A DNA stretch of 64,000 nt from an uncultured Bacilli bacterium (lineage in GTDB: Bacteria > Bacillota_I > Bacilli_A > RF39 > UBA660): assembly GCA_934190785.1 (NCBI GenBank), contig CAKPTA010000003.1, positions 108,754 through 172,753 on the forward strand, read 5' to 3'. The notes below the pieces were generated by a model. The model saw nothing but the letters and a program-made list of their open reading frames with translations, was not told where the DNA came from and made no database searches. Below are positions 8,293 through 16,512 of this stretch, in pieces. The translations under genes were made by a program, and so were the position numbers. The first letter of the stretch is position 1. Each line of letters begins with the position of its first letter.

Positions 8293-10056
8293 GTGATAGG
8301 TAAGATTTCATATATAGGTGATACTTTTGCCACTGTAAATTTAAATAGTGATAATGTATCTGCAGCACAAGCATTAATGAACATGTATGTTATTTTTGAA
8401 GATCAAGGAAGAAAAATTGTTGGTGAGATTGAAAATGTTGGTACAACTGAGATGCAAGTTAAGTTTTTAGGAGAATTTAGAGGCAGTAAGTTTATTGGTG
8501 GAGTTATTCAAAAACCAAGTATAACATCAACTGTTAGAATGATTACAGAAGATGAATTTGAAAATTTAATAGGACAAGACGAAAATGGTAAAAATTTACT
8601 TCTTGGGTATTCTCCACTTTATAATAATCATCCAATTAAGGTAGATATAAATGATTTCTTTAGTAATCATATGGCTGTTTTTGGAAATACAGGAAGTGGT
8701 AAATCTTGTGGTATTGCTAGAATTCTTCAAAATATTTTTAACAAAGACTTTGATGATGTTACACCTGTACGCTCTAATTTCTTTATATTTGATGCATATG
8801 GAGAATATCATAATGCTTTTAAATCACTTGAAAGCATGAATCCCAATTATCATTTTAAATACTATACAACAAATAAACATGATAGAGAAGGTTATTGTTT
8901 GAAGTTGCCATTATGGTTACTTGGAATAGATGATATAGCTCTTTTACTAGGAGCAACAGAACATTCACAGCTTCCAATTATCGAACGTATGCTTAAATTA
9001 GTTCGCATTTTTGCTGAAACATCAGACCAAGCTAGAAAATATCAAAATCATTTGATAGCTAAGGCTATTATGACAATTTTGTATACTAATCAAACAGCAT
9101 CATCAAAAAGGAATGACATTTTTTCTATTTTTACAACATGTTCAACTCCAGAATTTAATCTAGAGTCTACTGTTCAAGGTGTTGGTTATACACGAAAATT
9201 TAGAGAGTGCTTTATTATTGATAAAGAAGGAAATTTTACAGAAAGCATTTTAGTTACAAAATATATTTCAAGTTTCGTTGATGAAACATTAGAACAATAT
9301 GAACCAACTGGAACGAATTACTATACAATGAAGGATTTAGAGAAAGCACTTGAGTTTACATTGATTTCTGAGGGTCTTCTTAGAAACGAAAAAGCGTATG
9401 GAGACGCCATTACATTAAAGGTTCGTCTTCATTCATTAGCTATAAGTGATCAAGCTCGTTTCTTTGATTATCCAAATTATATTTCACTTGAAAATTATAT
9501 TTCTTCACTTGTTGCTGTTCAAGGTGGTGGGAAAGCCCAAATTGTTAACTTCAATTTAGAGGATATAGATGATGGTCTTGCTAAAACAATTTGTAAAATA
9601 TATACAAGAATGTTGTTTGATTTTACTAAGAGATTAAAAGCTAGAGCGTCAATACCATTTCATTTATTCCTAGAAGAGTCTCATAGATATGTTCAAAACG
9701 ATACAGATAAAGATTTAATTGGATATAATATTTTTGAACGTGTTGCAAAAGAAGGAAGAAAATATGGATTAATGTTTAATTTGATTTCACAAAGACCAGT
9801 GGAAATATCTGAAACAGTTATATCACAATGTAGCAATTTCTTAATCTTTAAAATGAATCATCCACGTGATTTAGAGTATATTGAAAAAATGCTTCCAAAT
9901 ATTAGTAAAGATATTGTTGAAAAACAAAAGAGCTTACAACCAGGAACTTGTGTTGCTTTTGGTAAGGCATTTAAGATACCAATGATTATTCATTTTGATA
10001 TGCCATCTCCTGAACCACAAAGTAGTAACTGTGATGTTGCTTCTACATGGCAATAA
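8293..10056 (+). CDS. HerA-like ATPase (DUF87, FtsK/HerA superfamily)
   Basis: The N-terminal HAS-barrel-like part (about residues 1-100) precedes an ATPase core with Walker A GNTGSGKS near residue 131, Walker B FFIFDAYGEY and a second acidic motif LFLEESHRYVQ. Late conserved parts are EGRKYGLMFNLISQRP and the arginine-containing NHPRDLEYIEKMLPN. Such hexameric DNA translocases work with NurA in archaea; in bacteria they occur with nucleases or in defence loci, but no nuclease is adjacent here. Translation starts at GTG after AGAGGAGTG. At 587 residues it is of normal length. Its role here is unknown. Confidence 0.85.
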   Translation: MIGKISYIGDTFATVNLNSDNVSAAQALMNMYVIFEDQGRKIVGEIENVGTTEMQVKFLGEFRGSKFIGGVIQKPSITSTVRMITEDEFENLIGQDENGKNLLLGYSPLYNNHPIKVDINDFFSNHMAVFGNTGSGKSCGIARILQNIFNKDFDDVTPVRSNFFIFDAYGEYHNAFKSLESMNPNYHFKYYTTNKHDREGYCLKLPLWLLGIDDIALLLGATEHSQLPIIERMLKLVRIFAETSDQARKYQNHLIAKAIMTILYTNQTASSKRNDIFSIFTTCSTPEFNLESTVQGVGYTRKFRECFIIDKEGNFTESILVTKYISSFVDETLEQYEPTGTNYYTMKDLEKALEFTLISEGLLRNEKAYGDAITLKVRLHSLAISDQARFFDYPNYISLENYISSLVAVQGGGKAQIVNFNLEDIDDGLAKTICKIYTRMLFDFTKRLKARASIPFHLFLEESHRYVQNDTDKDLIGYNIFERVAKEGRKYGLMFNLISQRPVEISETVISQCSNFLIFKMNHPRDLEYIEKMLPNISKDIVEKQKSLQPGTCVAFGKAFKIPMIIHFDMPSPEPQSSNCDVASTWQ

Positions 10057-10086
10057 TTGACAATCAAAATTAAAATATACTATAAT
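10057..10086 (+). promoter_or_regulatory. Sigma-A promoter before the VirB2-like gene
   Basis: TTGACA and TATAAT are separated by 18 bases, ending 22 bases before the start codon. The HerA-like gene therefore need not share a transcript with the next gene. Confidence 0.7.
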
Positions 10087-10108
10087 AAAAGCAGTTAGGA
10101 GAATAAAT

Positions 10109-10609
10109 ATGAAAAAGATGAATGTACTAAAACATATGACATTGCTTACACTTTTTATAGCAGTATTTTATGTATCTAATGTTTTTGCTAAAGCAGGATT
10201 TACTTATGATCAAGGTGTTTATGTAAAATGTGGTGATGCTATTCTTCCATCTGGTGTTATATACATTGTTCAAAATGTAGTTAACCTAATTAAAATAGCT
10301 ATTCCAATTTTACTTATTGTTCTTGGAATGATTGATTTTATGAAAGCTGTTATGAGTAATGATGAAAAAAAAATGAAATCGAGTCAAGGAAGATTAATAC
10401 AAAGAATTCTAGCTGGTGTTATTGTTTTCTTTGTTATAGCTATTGTCCAATTTGTATTTGATTTTGTTGTAGATGGTGATAGTAGTAAGAATGCAGTATC
10501 TTGTCTTGCATGTTTTGTTACATCTGATGATAATTGTACATTTACTAATAATGACTTTAACGATGAAGTATTAGATGATAAAACAAACGGAAGTACAACA
10601 AATAATTGA
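10109..10609 (+). CDS. VirB2/TrbC-like small membrane protein with signal peptide
   Basis: The protein has a signal peptide (residues 1-27, ending VFAKA), a loop with one cysteine, and two hydrophobic helices (VVNLIKIAIPILLIVLGMID and ILAGVIVFFVIAIVQFVFDF). A short basic turn (NDEKKMKSSQGRLIQR) separates the helices. This two-helix layout resembles VirB2/TrbC pilins of type IV secretion, although no VirB4, VirB6 or coupling protein is adjacent. The C-terminal tail is polar with three cysteines (SCLACF, DNC). It has its own promoter. The following 200 bases look like coding sequence in other frames. Confidence 0.6.
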   Translation: MKKMNVLKHMTLLTLFIAVFYVSNVFAKAGFTYDQGVYVKCGDAILPSGVIYIVQNVVNLIKIAIPILLIVLGMIDFMKAVMSNDEKKMKSSQGRLIQRILAGVIVFFVIAIVQFVFDFVVDGDSSKNAVSCLACFVTSDDNCTFTNNDFNDEVLDDKTNGSTTNN

Positions 10610-10610
10610 T

Positions 10611-10821
10611 AGTGTTGATGGCACTATTAGTGATAAGATGATACCAATTGATACAAGCACAAGCTGTAAATTATGAGTTTATTCCTGCAACGTTAAAAAA
10701 TACAACATTAGCGATAAAACTTACTTCCGATTGTGGTTTTAGTGTAGAAAGTAAAAGTTGTAGTTATGAAGATGAAAATGGTTGCCCATACAGTGTGCTT
10801 TCTGGTGAAATAACACAATAA
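10611..10821 (+). pseudogene. Probable frameshifted coding remnant after the VirB2-like gene
   Basis: No intact gene starts here, but two overlapping frames read like protein. The first gives IIDSVDGTISDKMIPIDTST and stops at 10671-10673. A second frame continues through NYEFIPATLKNTTL and DCGFSVESKSCSYEDENG to TAA at 10819-10821. Amino acid composition and cysteine content resemble the tail of the upstream gene. Two frame changes would join all three parts. It could be decay, an assembly error or chance. Confidence 0.35.
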
Positions 10822-10822
10822 G

Positions 10823-10850
10823 AAAAGCTTATAGCTTTTTTTATTTTTTT
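10823..10850 (+). terminator. Terminator before ffh
   Basis: AAAAGCT pairs with AGCTTTT over a three-base loop, followed by a long T-rich tract. Confidence 0.65.
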
Positions 10851-10875
10851 GTTATATAATAAGTGAGGTGATTAT

Positions 10876-12183
10876 ATGTTTGAAAGTTTAGGAGATAGAT
10901 TACAAAGTGTAATGGATAAAATTAGAGGTTATGGTAAAATAACTGAGGAAAATATTGGTGAGATGACTAGAGAAATTCGTCTAGCTCTTCTAGAAGCTGA
11001 CGTAAATTATAAAGTTGTAAAAGAGTTTATAGCTAATGTAAAAGAGAAGGCTTTAGGAGAAGAAGTTTCTAAATCATTAAAACCAGGTGAAATGTTTGTA
11101 AAGATAGTTAAAGATGAACTTGTTGATTTATTAGGAGGAGAAAAAGCTTCTTTATATACAAGTGGTAATCCATCTATTTTAATGTTAGTTGGATTACAAG
11201 GTAGTGGTAAGACTACATCTATTGCTAAACTTTCTAATTATATTAGAAAAAAATATAAAAAGAAACCTCTTTTAGTCGCATGTGATGTATATAGACCAGC
11301 TGCTATTAATCAATTAGAACAACTTGGAAAGGAACTTAATATAGAAGTTTATTCTGAGGGAAAAAATAATCCAGTTGATATTTCTAAGAATGCAGTAGAA
11401 TATGCTCGTACACACGGATATGATTATGTTTTAATAGATACAGCGGGAAGACTTCATATAGATGAAGAATTAATGGATGAATTAAAGAATATAACAGAAG
11501 CTGTTAGTCCTGATGAAATATTACTTGTTGTTGATAGTATGACTGGACAGGATGCCGTTCATGTTATCGAAGGATTTAATGATAAATTAAAGCTTACAGG
11601 TGCGATTCTTACTAAATTAGATGGTGATACTAGAGGTGGTGCTGCACTTTCAATACGTCATTTAACCAATATACCAATTAAATTTATTGGCGTTAGTGAG
11701 AAAATGGATGGTTTAGAAGAATTTTATCCAGAACGTATGGCAACTAGAATCCTTGGTATGGGAGATATTATGTCAATTGTAGAAAAAGCAGAATCTGTAA
11801 TTGATGAAGAAATTGCTAAAAAAGCAGCCAAAAAAATGCAAAAGGGAGATTTTGATTTAGAGGATTTTTTAGAACAGTTAAATCAAATTAAAAAATTAGG
11901 CCCTCTTGAAAATATTATTAAAATGTTACCGGGTGCCAAGAAGATGGGATTAAATAATGTTAAAATTGATCCTAAGGAAATGGCTCATATAGAGGCTATT
12001 ATTCAATCAATGACAAAAGAAGAAAGAAAGAATCCAAGTATACTAAAAGCAAGTAGAAAGGTTAGAATTGCTAAGGGATCTGGTAGATCAGTAGAAGAGG
12101 TTAATCGTCTCTTAAAACAATTTGAAGAAATGAAACGTATGATGAAGATGATGAAAAATGGTAATTTTAAGATGCCTTTTTAA
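10876..12183 (+). CDS. ffh: Signal recognition particle protein Ffh
   Basis: Ffh binds 4.5S/6S RNA and signal sequences and targets nascent membrane proteins to FtsY. The N domain (MFESLGDRLQSVMDKIRGYG) is followed by GTPase motifs GLQGSGKTTSIAKLS, CDVYRPAAINQL, DTAGR and TKLDGDTRGG. The C-terminal M domain holds the methionine-rich, RNA-binding part: SMTKEERKNPSIL, RIAKGSGRSVEEVNRLL and a tail of many Met residues. The 435-residue length is normal. It has its own -10-like TATAAT region and an AGTGAGGTG ribosome site. Confidence 0.98.
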   Translation: MFESLGDRLQSVMDKIRGYGKITEENIGEMTREIRLALLEADVNYKVVKEFIANVKEKALGEEVSKSLKPGEMFVKIVKDELVDLLGGEKASLYTSGNPSILMLVGLQGSGKTTSIAKLSNYIRKKYKKKPLLVACDVYRPAAINQLEQLGKELNIEVYSEGKNNPVDISKNAVEYARTHGYDYVLIDTAGRLHIDEELMDELKNITEAVSPDEILLVVDSMTGQDAVHVIEGFNDKLKLTGAILTKLDGDTRGGAALSIRHLTNIPIKFIGVSEKMDGLEEFYPERMATRILGMGDIMSIVEKAESVIDEEIAKKAAKKMQKGDFDLEDFLEQLNQIKKLGPLENIIKMLPGAKKMGLNNVKIDPKEMAHIEAIIQSMTKEERKNPSILKASRKVRIAKGSGRSVEEVNRLLKQFEEMKRMMKMMKNGNFKMPF

Positions 12184-12263
12184 TCATCTTTTTTAATTAA
12201 TTAAAAAATTAAAAAAAATAATATTTACTAAGGCAAATAACTTATCTATAAAGTGTGCAAATA

Positions 12264-12272
12264 CATATGATA
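12264..12272 (+). promoter_or_regulatory. Candidate mother-cell (sigma-E/K) -10 element before cotD
   Basis: CATATGATA matches the CATANNNTA -10 consensus of sigma-K and is about 30 bases before the start. No convincing -35 was found at the right distance. Confidence 0.35.
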
Positions 12273-12294
12273 AATTAGGTAAGGAGGAGTAAAA

Positions 12295-12594
12295 ATGTTT
12301 AGAAATTGTTGTTGTAATAACAATAGACAAAATATGATGGGATATGGACAAATGCCATATATGATGGGTGGTATGAATCAAACTCCAATTATGGAAGGTC
12401 AAGTAATAGAACCAACAATTACAAAATGTGTAGAACAAGAATTCTATCATGAAGTACCACATATTTGTCCAATTCACACTCATACTATAAATAAACATAT
12501 TTATAAGCATACATATACACCACAATATTCTTGCTCTGAAGAATGTCAAGTAAGCAATTTAGATTGTGGAAAATGTTCAGGATTTGCTAAATAA
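12295..12594 (+). CDS. Spore coat protein of the CotD family
   Basis: This 99-residue protein is rich in Cys, His and Tyr, starts MFRNCCCNNN, and has a Met/Gly stretch before the conserved part. The conserved part is VPHICPIHTHTINKHIYKH, close to the CotD core with its PHIHPTHTTNVNH-type pattern. CotD is an inner-coat component made in the mother cell late in sporulation. AGGAGG precedes the start. A candidate sigma-K -10 lies upstream. It stands alone between ffh and the yebC-family gene. Confidence 0.8.
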   Translation: MFRNCCCNNNRQNMMGYGQMPYMMGGMNQTPIMEGQVIEPTITKCVEQEFYHEVPHICPIHTHTINKHIYKHTYTPQYSCSEECQVSNLDCGKCSGFAK

Positions 12595-12745
12595 TAAGTA
12601 TTTATTAACTTATTAACAGGTTTAAGTAAGATTAATTCTTACTTTTTTCTGTTATTAAATATAAACTTATTTTAAAGATAAAAATATTTTCTTTACTAAT
12701 ATTATAAAATAATGTAAAATATATTGAGATAGGAAGAGGGATAAT

Positions 12746-13462
12746 ATGGGAAGAGCATATGAAGTTAGAAAAGCAAGTATTCAAAAAACAGGTGCAGCTA
12801 GAGGAAAAATTTATACAATGTATGCCAAAGAAATTTACTTAGCAGCTAAAAACGGTGGTACAGAAGTATCAAGTAATGCCAGCTTAAAAAGATTAATCGA
12901 CCGTGCTAAAAAAGATCAAGTTCCAAGTGATATTATCAAAAGAGCAATAGATAAGGTAAATAGTGGTGCTGATGAATCATATCAACAAACTACTTATGAA
13001 ATGTTTGGACCAGGAGGTTCTACTTTAATTATTGAATGTTTAACTGATAACGTAAATAGAAGTATAAGTGATATTAGAGCGGTTGTTAATAAATGTCATA
13101 CTAAAATGGGAGCCCAAGGAAGTGTATTATTTAATTATGATCATGTAAGTGTTATAAGTTTTAAAGGCCTAGATGAAGAGCAAACAATGGATGCTTTAAT
13201 TGAAAATGATATTGATGTTGATGATATTGAAGTAGATGAAGATAGTATTGTAATTTATGGAAAACCACAAGATTTAAATGGTATGAAAGCAGCAATTATA
13301 TCTAAATTGCCTAATGTTGAATTTGACTTAGATGAAATTACTTATATACCAAAAGAAAAAGTTGAATTATCAGGTGATGATTTAGAGATATTTAATCGAG
13401 CTATAACTTTATTAGATGATGTTGAAGATGTACAACATGTATATCATAACGTTATATTATAA
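12746..13462 (+). CDS. YebC/PmpR-family protein, YeeN subgroup
   Basis: The N-terminus MGRAYEVRKASIQKTGAARGKIYT distinguishes the YeeN subgroup from YebC proper, which begins MAGHSKW. The rest is typical: KEIYLAAKNGG, SNASLKRLIDRAKK, YEMFGPGGSTLIIECLTDN and FDLDEITYIPKEKVEL. Members were long annotated as transcription factors; recent work on the family points to relief of ribosome stalling at proline-rich sequences. At 238 residues it is complete. The start follows AGGAAGAGGG, and a clear terminator follows. Confidence 0.92.
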   Translation: MGRAYEVRKASIQKTGAARGKIYTMYAKEIYLAAKNGGTEVSSNASLKRLIDRAKKDQVPSDIIKRAIDKVNSGADESYQQTTYEMFGPGGSTLIIECLTDNVNRSISDIRAVVNKCHTKMGAQGSVLFNYDHVSVISFKGLDEEQTMDALIENDIDVDDIEVDEDSIVIYGKPQDLNGMKAAIISKLPNVEFDLDEITYIPKEKVELSGDDLEIFNRAITLLDDVEDVQHVYHNVIL

Positions 13463-13487
13463 AAAGAATGTTTTTGACATTCTTTTT
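13462..13487 (+). terminator. Terminator after the YebC-family gene
   Basis: AAAAGAATG pairs with CATTCTTTT over a seven-base loop and is followed by T residues. Confidence 0.8.
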
Positions 13488-13490
13488 TTG

Positions 13491-13736
13491 TTAATTTTTA
13501 TTTTGAAATAAATCACGCACATGTATATCTAATGCCTTAGAAAGTTTTAGCATGGTTGTTAGAGATACATTTTTAAATTCAATTCCAGATTCTATTTGTT
13601 TTATATATGAAATACTTAAATCAGCTTCTTCAGCAAGTGCCTCTTGAGTCATTTTCTTTAAATTTCGATAATATTTAACATTTTTACAAAATATATTATA
13701 TTCAGTGATTAATTCTTTATTTTTCAAAGCATACAC
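13491..13736 (-). CDS. XRE-family helix-turn-helix regulator
   Basis: The 81-residue protein is a single Cro/CI-type domain: NVKYYRNLKKMTQEALAEEA, LSISYIKQIESG, LTTMLKLSKALDIHVRDLF. The recognition helix region SISYIKQIE is typical. It is transcribed away from a second XRE gene; 99 bases separate their starts and hold a palindrome. I see no toxin, peptide pheromone or phage gene beside it. Confidence 0.85.
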   Translation of the reverse strand: MYALKNKELITEYNIFCKNVKYYRNLKKMTQEALAEEADLSISYIKQIESGIEFKNVSLTTMLKLSKALDIHVRDLFQNKN

Positions 13737-13787
13737 CCCACTTCATTATTAATATAATTTTCTCATAAACATTGATAAAACACAGTA

Positions 13788-13814
13788 CACTAATAGTGAA
13801 CCATATGGTATAAT
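13788..13814 (+). promoter_or_regulatory. Palindromic operator and -10 box between the divergent XRE genes
   Basis: CACTAATAGTG (13788-13798) is a perfect 5+1+5 palindrome. It ends 10 bases before TATAAT (13809-13814) and overlaps where the -35 of the rightward promoter should be. Binding there would repress the second XRE gene. Confidence 0.55.
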
Positions 13815-13835
13815 ATATATATATGGAGGGGGAAT

Positions 13836-14048
13836 ATGTTAAGAAAATTAAAAGAATTGCGTAAACAATATAATTTAACAACACAAGATATGGCTAATAA
13901 ATTACATATAAGCAAGCCTTTTTATTCACAACTTGAAAATCAAAATAGACGTCTTACATATGACATGGCGGTTAGAATTTCTGAAATATTTAATATGAAG
14001 CCAGATGATATATTTTATGAATACTATAATATTAGAAAAAAAGGTTGA
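13836..14048 (+). CDS. Small XRE-family helix-turn-helix protein
   Basis: This 70-residue protein consists only of the HTH domain: LRKLKELRKQYNLTTQDMAN, LHISKPFYSQLENQNRRL, AVRISEIFNMKPDDIFYEY. The SKPFYSQLENQNR recognition helix is characteristic of the small Bacillus-type regulators. GGAGGGGG precedes the start. Its stop codon lies just before the -35 of the next promoter. Confidence 0.85.
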   Translation: MLRKLKELRKQYNLTTQDMANKLHISKPFYSQLENQNRRLTYDMAVRISEIFNMKPDDIFYEYYNIRKKG

Positions 14049-14073
14049 CGAATTATAGATTTTGGGATATTAT
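14045..14073 (+). promoter_or_regulatory. Sigma-A promoter of the T-box LOG-glyS transcript
   Basis: TTGACG and TATTAT are 17 bases apart; the -35 overlaps the stop codon of the XRE gene. Transcription would begin near 14080. Confidence 0.65.
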
Positions 14074-14079
14074 TGTGTT

Positions 14080-14200
14080 AATGTGAATATGAAATGCGAT
14101 GATGGGGTGGAATCCTGTAGCAATATATTATGAGTTGATTCTTCTAGAATAAGTAAGGTGGAACCGCGGGTAATCTCGTCCTTACAAACCTAGGAGTTTT
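14080..14200 (+). promoter_or_regulatory. T-box leader (glycine expected), unusually short
   Basis: AAGGTGGAACCGCGGG at 14155-14170 is the conserved T-box sequence, followed by CGTCCTTAC, which can complete the antiterminator. The T run at about 14198 marks the attenuation point, although the competing terminator helix is weak here (TCCT/AGGA). From the predicted start to the T-box is only about 75 bases, so stem I must be of the reduced type. AATAT...TGC and GCA...ATATT can form it. GGA lies in the apical part at 14109-14111, but I cannot fix the specifier by eye. Confidence 0.8.
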
Positions 14201-14217
14201 TTTGTGAGGTGAGTAAC

Positions 14218-14757
14218 ATGAACATGTGTATTACATCATCTTCGAGTGTGAAAGATGAAAAATATATAGAATTAACGGATAGATATATTTCACAGATAAT
14301 TGATATGGATGTAACACTTATATGTGGTGGTGTTTCTAGTTCAATGATGAAGAGAGCATATGAAGTTTTTGCTTATAATAAAAAGAAAGTAAAATGCTAC
14401 ACTCTTGCTTGTTATAATGAAGAAGAAATTTGTCCTGATACTGTTTTACTTGATACAACTTTTGATAGAACAAAAAAATTATATGAAGATTCTGACATTA
14501 TATGTGTATTTCCTGGTGGAAGTGGGAGCTTATCTGAGTTATTCTCATTCATAGAAGAAGCTAGAACACAGGTTTTAAAGCCTATTATTGTCGTAAATGA
14601 AAATCACTTTTTTGATTTAATTTTAGAACATATGCATAAGTTAATAAATGAAGGCTTTAATAATGATAGTATATTAAATTATATTGATGTTGTTACTGAT
14701 ACAAATCAGTTTAAGAAAAAATTGGAGGAATATTATGGAAAAATTAACAATGGATAA
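14218..14757 (+). CDS. LOG-family (lysine decarboxylase-like) protein
   Basis: LOG proteins have a Rossmann-like fold and usually act as nucleotide phosphoribohydrolases. The family signature is PGGSGSLSELFSFIEEARTQ, with an earlier CGGVSSSMMKRA segment. The start at 14218 follows GAGGTGAG with good spacing; GTG at 14209 is within that site. The gene lies between the T-box leader and glyS and overlaps glyS by 23 bases, so it is co-regulated with glycyl-tRNA charging. The substrate is unknown. Confidence 0.8.
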   Translation: MNMCITSSSSVKDEKYIELTDRYISQIIDMDVTLICGGVSSSMMKRAYEVFAYNKKKVKCYTLACYNEEEICPDTVLLDTTFDRTKKLYEDSDIICVFPGGSGSLSELFSFIEEARTQVLKPIIVVNENHFFDLILEHMHKLINEGFNNDSILNYIDVVTDTNQFKKKLEEYYGKINNG

Positions 14758-16108
14758 ATTAGTAAATATTTGTAAACAACATGGTTTTATATATCAAGGT
14801 AGTGAAATTTATGGTGGCCTTGCTAATACATGGGATTTTGGACCTATTGGATCAGAATTAAAAAATAATATAAAAAAAGCTTGGATGAAAAGATTTATTC
14901 AAGAAGATATTAATAATGTAAGTATTGATAGTGCGATTTTAATGAATCCTAAAACATGGGAAGCAAGTGGACATATTAAAACGTTTTCAGATCCTTTAAT
15001 TGATTGTAGAGCATGTAAGACTAGACATCGTGCTGATAAACTTGTAGAGGCAGATGGTGTAGTTGATGCTGGTGGTATGAGTCATGAAGAACTAATGAAT
15101 TACATTAAAGAACACAATATTGTTTGCCCAAATTGCGGTAAGTTAGATTATACTGATATTCGTGAATTTAACTTAATGTTTAAGACTTTTCAAGGTGTAA
15201 CAGAAGATTCTAAAAGTACAATTTATTTACGACCTGAAACAGCGCAAGGAATATTTGTTGACTTTTTAAATGTTCAAAGAAGTATGCGTCTTAAAGTACC
15301 ATTTGGTATTGGTCAAGTAGGAAAGAGCTTTAGAAATGAAATAACACCTGGAAATTTTATTTTCCGTGTTCGTGAATTTGAGCAAATGGAATTAGAATTC
15401 TTTTGCAAACCAGGTACTGAATTAGAATGGCATCAATATTATAAAGATGCATGTAAAAAGTTCTTACTTGATTTAAATCTTAAAGAAGAAAATCTTCGTT
15501 TTAGAGATCATTCAAAAGAAGAATTATGTTTCTATAGTAATGCTACTACTGATATAGAATATAAATTTCCATTTGGATTTGGTGAATTATGGGGAATTGC
15601 TAGTCGTACAGATTATGATTTAACTCAACACGAAAAGACATCTGGTGTATCTATGGAATATTTGGATCCTGAAACAAATGAAAAATATATTCCATATGTA
15701 ATTGAACCAAGTGTTGGTGTAGAAAGACTTGTTTTAACTGTTTTATGTGATAGTTATGAAGAAGAAGAACTAGAAGATGGAACAACCCGTGAGGTTATGC
15801 ATTTTCATCCATTCTTAGCTCCATATAAAGTTGCTGTTTTACCACTTCTTAAAAAGTATCATAGTAATAAAGCAATGGAAGTTTATAAAATGTTAAGTAA
15901 AATATTTATGACTTCATATGATGAAGCTGGTAATATTGGTAAACGTTATCGTAGACAAGATATAATGGGTACGCCATTTGTTGTTACTGTTGATGATAAT
16001 ACTTTAAATGAAGATATTGTAACAATTAGATTTAGGGATACTATGGAACAAGTATCTATAAAACTTTCAGAAGTAGAATCATTTATTGCTGATAGAATTA
16101 AGTTCTAA
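14735..16108 (+). CDS. glyS: Glycyl-tRNA synthetase, dimeric (alpha2) type
   Basis: This class II enzyme charges tRNA(Gly). It is the single-chain archaeal/eukaryotic-like type, not the GlyQ/GlyS tetramer. The start gives MEKLTMDKLVNICKQHGF and YGGLANTWDFGPIG. Motif 2 is in GKSFRNEITPGNFIFRVREFEQME and motif 3 in PSVGVERLVLTVL. Zinc-binding-like cysteines occur in DCRACK and CPNCGK. The ATG at 14735 has GGAGG seven bases upstream. The C-terminal anticodon-binding domain follows (PYKVAVLPLLKK). Its 457 residues are a normal length. Confidence 0.97.
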   Translation: MEKLTMDKLVNICKQHGFIYQGSEIYGGLANTWDFGPIGSELKNNIKKAWMKRFIQEDINNVSIDSAILMNPKTWEASGHIKTFSDPLIDCRACKTRHRADKLVEADGVVDAGGMSHEELMNYIKEHNIVCPNCGKLDYTDIREFNLMFKTFQGVTEDSKSTIYLRPETAQGIFVDFLNVQRSMRLKVPFGIGQVGKSFRNEITPGNFIFRVREFEQMELEFFCKPGTELEWHQYYKDACKKFLLDLNLKEENLRFRDHSKEELCFYSNATTDIEYKFPFGFGELWGIASRTDYDLTQHEKTSGVSMEYLDPETNEKYIPYVIEPSVGVERLVLTVLCDSYEEEELEDGTTREVMHFHPFLAPYKVAVLPLLKKYHSNKAMEVYKMLSKIFMTSYDEAGNIGKRYRRQDIMGTPFVVTVDDNTLNEDIVTIRFRDTMEQVSIKLSEVESFIADRIKF

Positions 16109-16111
16109 AAC

Positions 16112-16140
16112 TTGTTCTTTCGCATATCTTATGGTATACT
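16112..16140 (+). promoter_or_regulatory. Sigma-A promoter before the zinc-ribbon gene
   Basis: TTGTTC and TATACT are separated by 17 bases, leaving a leader of about 75 bases before the start. Confidence 0.55.
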
Positions 16141-16221
16141 TAAGTTGGTTTAAAATTATTTACTTTCCTCTTATCTTATTTGGAATCTAATAAATTAAAT
16201 CAAATAAAAGAGGAGGTAACT

Positions 16222-16404
16222 ATGGAAGCAAAAAAGATTGTTTGTAGAGATTGTGGTCGTGAATTTGATTTCACTGTTCGTGATCAAGAATTTTATAGCG
16301 CTAATGGTTGGACTGAACCAAAGAGCTGTAAGGATTGCCGCGAAAAAAGAAAACAAGAACGTGCAAATAGAAATAACGAATTAAAAGATAATTCTAACAA
16401 ATAA
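16222..16404 (+). CDS. Zinc-ribbon domain protein (zf-trcl type)
   Basis: A 60-residue protein starting MEAKKIVCRDCGREFDFTV, with a second pair in CKDCREKRKQER. The four cysteines and FYSANGWTEPKSC fit the small probable-zinc-ribbon family of Firmicutes. A basic, polar tail follows. GAGGAGG sits at the right distance from the ATG at 16222. Its function is not established; binding to nucleic acid or the ribosome is only an inference from charge. Confidence 0.8.
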   Translation: MEAKKIVCRDCGREFDFTVRDQEFYSANGWTEPKSCKDCREKRKQERANRNNELKDNSNK

Positions 16405-16424
16405 GCTACAATGTAGCTTTTTTT
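16403..16424 (+). terminator. Terminator after the zinc-ribbon gene
   Basis: AAGCTA and TAGCTT pair around CAATG and are followed by a T run. Confidence 0.7.
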
Positions 16425-16512
16425 GTTAATAAATTAAAAAAAGCTATTTTCTTTTTAAAAAAGATATGATAAAATTATTGGTAGTATGAGGATACTCGAA
16501 GGAGGAATAAAA

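Noticed and set aside
12193..12549. 118-codon minus-strand frame over cotD
   Set aside because: The plus-strand CotD pattern is convincing; the antisense frame is Trp/His-rich with no known similarity.
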